A DNA stretch of 24,239 bases. Origin: Candidatus Desulfofervidaceae bacterium (GTDB taxonomy: Bacteria > Desulfobacterota > Desulfofervidia > Desulfofervidales > Desulfofervidaceae). The stretch is from contig JAGHCL010000045.1 in the NCBI GenBank assembly GCA_021160485.1, forward strand, positions 1-24,239, written 5' to 3'. Under the pieces are notes generated by a model. That model had not been told where the DNA came from and ran no database searches. It saw only the letters and a list, made by a program, of their open reading frames with translations. The translations under genes and the position numbers were made by a program. Numbering within the stretch: position 1 is the first letter of the stretch; each line of letters begins with the position of its first letter. This document shows, in pieces, positions 23,262 to 24,239 of this stretch.

Positions 23262-24143
23262 TTAACTCCTTGGATGGGTTTTATCATATATTTCCATAAG
23301 TTTCTCTACTGTGATGTGAGTGTATTTTTGAGTTGTGGATAGACTTACATGTCCTAACAATTCTTGCACTGCACGTAAATCTGCCCCTTGATTTAAAAGG
23401 TGGGTGGCAAAACTATGCCGAAGCATATGGGGATAGACATTTTTATATGTTCCACTTAAATGACTATAGTTTTTTACAATTCTTTCAATGCTACGAGGGG
23501 ATAAACGTCCACCGCGGGCATTAAGAAAAAGGGCCTGCTCTTTAAGTTTATGTCCCAATCTGGACCTGACCTTTAAGTAAGCCTGCAGGGCTTCTTTGGC
23601 CTTCTCACCTATAAATGTCAACCGCTCCTTTCTGCCCTTTCCATAAACCCGGATAATACCCTGCTTTAAATCAACTTGTTTCAGGTCAAGACCGGCCAGT
23701 TCGCTCACACGCATACCTGTGGCATAAAGAAGCTCTAAAATGGCCCTATCCCGCCTGGCTAAAGGTGTGTTTCCTTGTGGTGCCTGTAAAAGACGGAAGG
23801 TTTCATCCACAGTCAGAAAGTGAGGGAGGTCTTTTTCTAACTTGGGACTGAAAATGGCTTCAGCGGGATGTTTTTTTATGTAGCCTTTTTTTAACAAAAA
23901 TTTAAAAAACGAACGCAAGGAAGATAACTTCCTATTTACAGTGCGCCGACGGAAGGTTTGCATTAAAGATACCAGATAGCCACGAATGTCTCGAGTAGAA
24001 ATTTTATTTAAACTATCAATCCCTTGTTTGTCTAAAAAGTGCAAGAAACCCTGTAAGTCAATCTTGTAGGCCCGCACTGTATGATAAGAAAAATTTCTTT
24101 CAATTTCTAGATAGCGTAAAAACTCTTCAATATATTTTTTCAT
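23262..24143 (-). CDS. xerC: Site-specific tyrosine recombinase XerC
   Basis: This 293-residue integrase-family recombinase most likely resolves chromosome dimers at dif. The N-terminal SAM-like core-binding domain covers about 1-90 and the catalytic domain about 105-290. All catalytic residues are present: Arg145 (TGMRVSEL), Lys169 (YGKGRKER), His239 and Arg242 ([13 protein letters not shown]), His265 ([10 protein letters not shown]) and nucleophile Tyr274 (QKYTHI). Size and placement directly before hslV-hslU match the conserved xerC-hslVU arrangement (codV-clpQ-clpY in Bacillus). This favours a housekeeping XerC over a phage integrase. No ribosome site is visible before the ATG. Its promoter may lie beyond the window edge. 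Confidence 0.92.
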   Translation of the reverse strand: MKKYIEEFLRYLEIERNFSYHTVRAYKIDLQGFLHFLDKQGIDSLNKISTRDIRGYLVSLMQTFRRRTVNRKLSSLRSFFKFLLKKGYIKKHPAEAIFSPKLEKDLPHFLTVDETFRLLQAPQGNTPLARRDRAILELLYATGMRVSELAGLDLKQVDLKQGIIRVYGKGRKERLTFIGEKAKEALQAYLKVRSRLGHKLKEQALFLNARGGRLSPRSIERIVKNYSHLSGTYKNVYPHMLRHSFATHLLNQGADLRAVQELLGHVSLSTTQKYTHITVEKLMEIYDKTHPRS

Positions 24144-24239
24144 AAGGATTTAAATAACACAAATGCAGTTAAAATCAAGAGTTATTATTTCCCAAAATCC
24201 GCGATTGGCCTACAAGAAACCCCGCAAGTGGGCTATAAT
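24144..24239. other. Spacer upstream of xerC, cut by window edge
   Basis: These 96 bp hold no gene that I can recognise. A short GC-rich dyad (CCCCGC / GTGGG near 24215-24230) may belong to a terminator or structure of the next gene beyond the edge. Confidence 0.25.

Noticed and set aside
23262..24143. xerC as a phage or island integrase
   Set aside because: Its size, conserved motifs and linkage to hslV-hslU match housekeeping XerC; no attachment repeats, tRNA or phage genes are present.
1..24239. CRISPR arrays, tRNA or rRNA genes, insertion sequences
   Set aside because: No regularly spaced repeats, no cloverleaf-like sequence with CCA or T-loop signature, and no transposase or terminal inverted repeats were seen.

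Overview
This window is an AT-rich bacterial chromosome segment, densely packed with genes. The gene set points to a Gram-negative bacterium: a SurA-type periplasmic chaperone, an MlaE/MlaF/MlaD lipid transporter and HslUV with XerC. An HdrD/DsrK-family iron-sulfur protein and a sigma-54 activator with a Cys-containing PAS domain resemble those of anaerobic sulfate-reducing Desulfobacterota. That lineage call is inference from gene content; no rRNA or other taxonomic marker is present.

Layout. (1) 1-4495, minus strand: hisC, cmk and rpsA overlap end to start. They are followed by a cut-off gene for a divergent Na+/Ca2+-exchanger-like membrane protein that runs off the left edge. (2) 4496-5681: a divergent promoter region, then a SurA-like peptidyl-prolyl isomerase on the plus strand. 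(3) 5687-7210, minus: a DASS/SLC13 anion symporter that converges on surA with 5 bp between stops. (4) 7223-11367, plus: a second divergent promoter region, then mgtE, mlaE, mlaF and mlaD as one tight operon. (5) 11407-14704, minus: a DUF3108 exported protein, a decayed PIN-domain gene and ligA. (6) 14880-18050: a possible 41-residue membrane protein and a sigma-54 activator on the minus strand, divergent from the HdrD/DsrK-like gene on the plus strand. (7) 18218-24143, minus: xerC, hslV, hslU, argB, argD and argF in transcription order, combining chromosome resolution, proteolysis and arginine synthesis.

How the parts work together. The clearest regulatory unit is at 16464-16712. A -24/-12 (GG-N10-GC) promoter faces the HdrD/DsrK-like gene. 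Dyad half-sites suited to an enhancer lie about 85 bp upstream, inside the 5' end of the activator gene. A sigma-70-like promoter for the activator overlaps the -24/-12 element on the other strand. I infer that the activator senses a redox or metabolic signal through its PAS domain and switches on the iron-sulfur protein. The arginine genes catalyse N-acetylglutamate phosphorylation, N-acetylornithine transamination and citrulline formation. MlaEFD forms the inner-membrane lipid transporter core without MlaB or MlaC nearby.

No tRNA, rRNA, CRISPR array, insertion sequence or recognisable riboswitch was seen. The most unusual items are the sigma-54 circuit with its orphan iron-sulfur protein, the degenerate exchanger homologue, the decayed PIN gene, an in-frame open tail after argF, and several symmetric dyads in the spacers.
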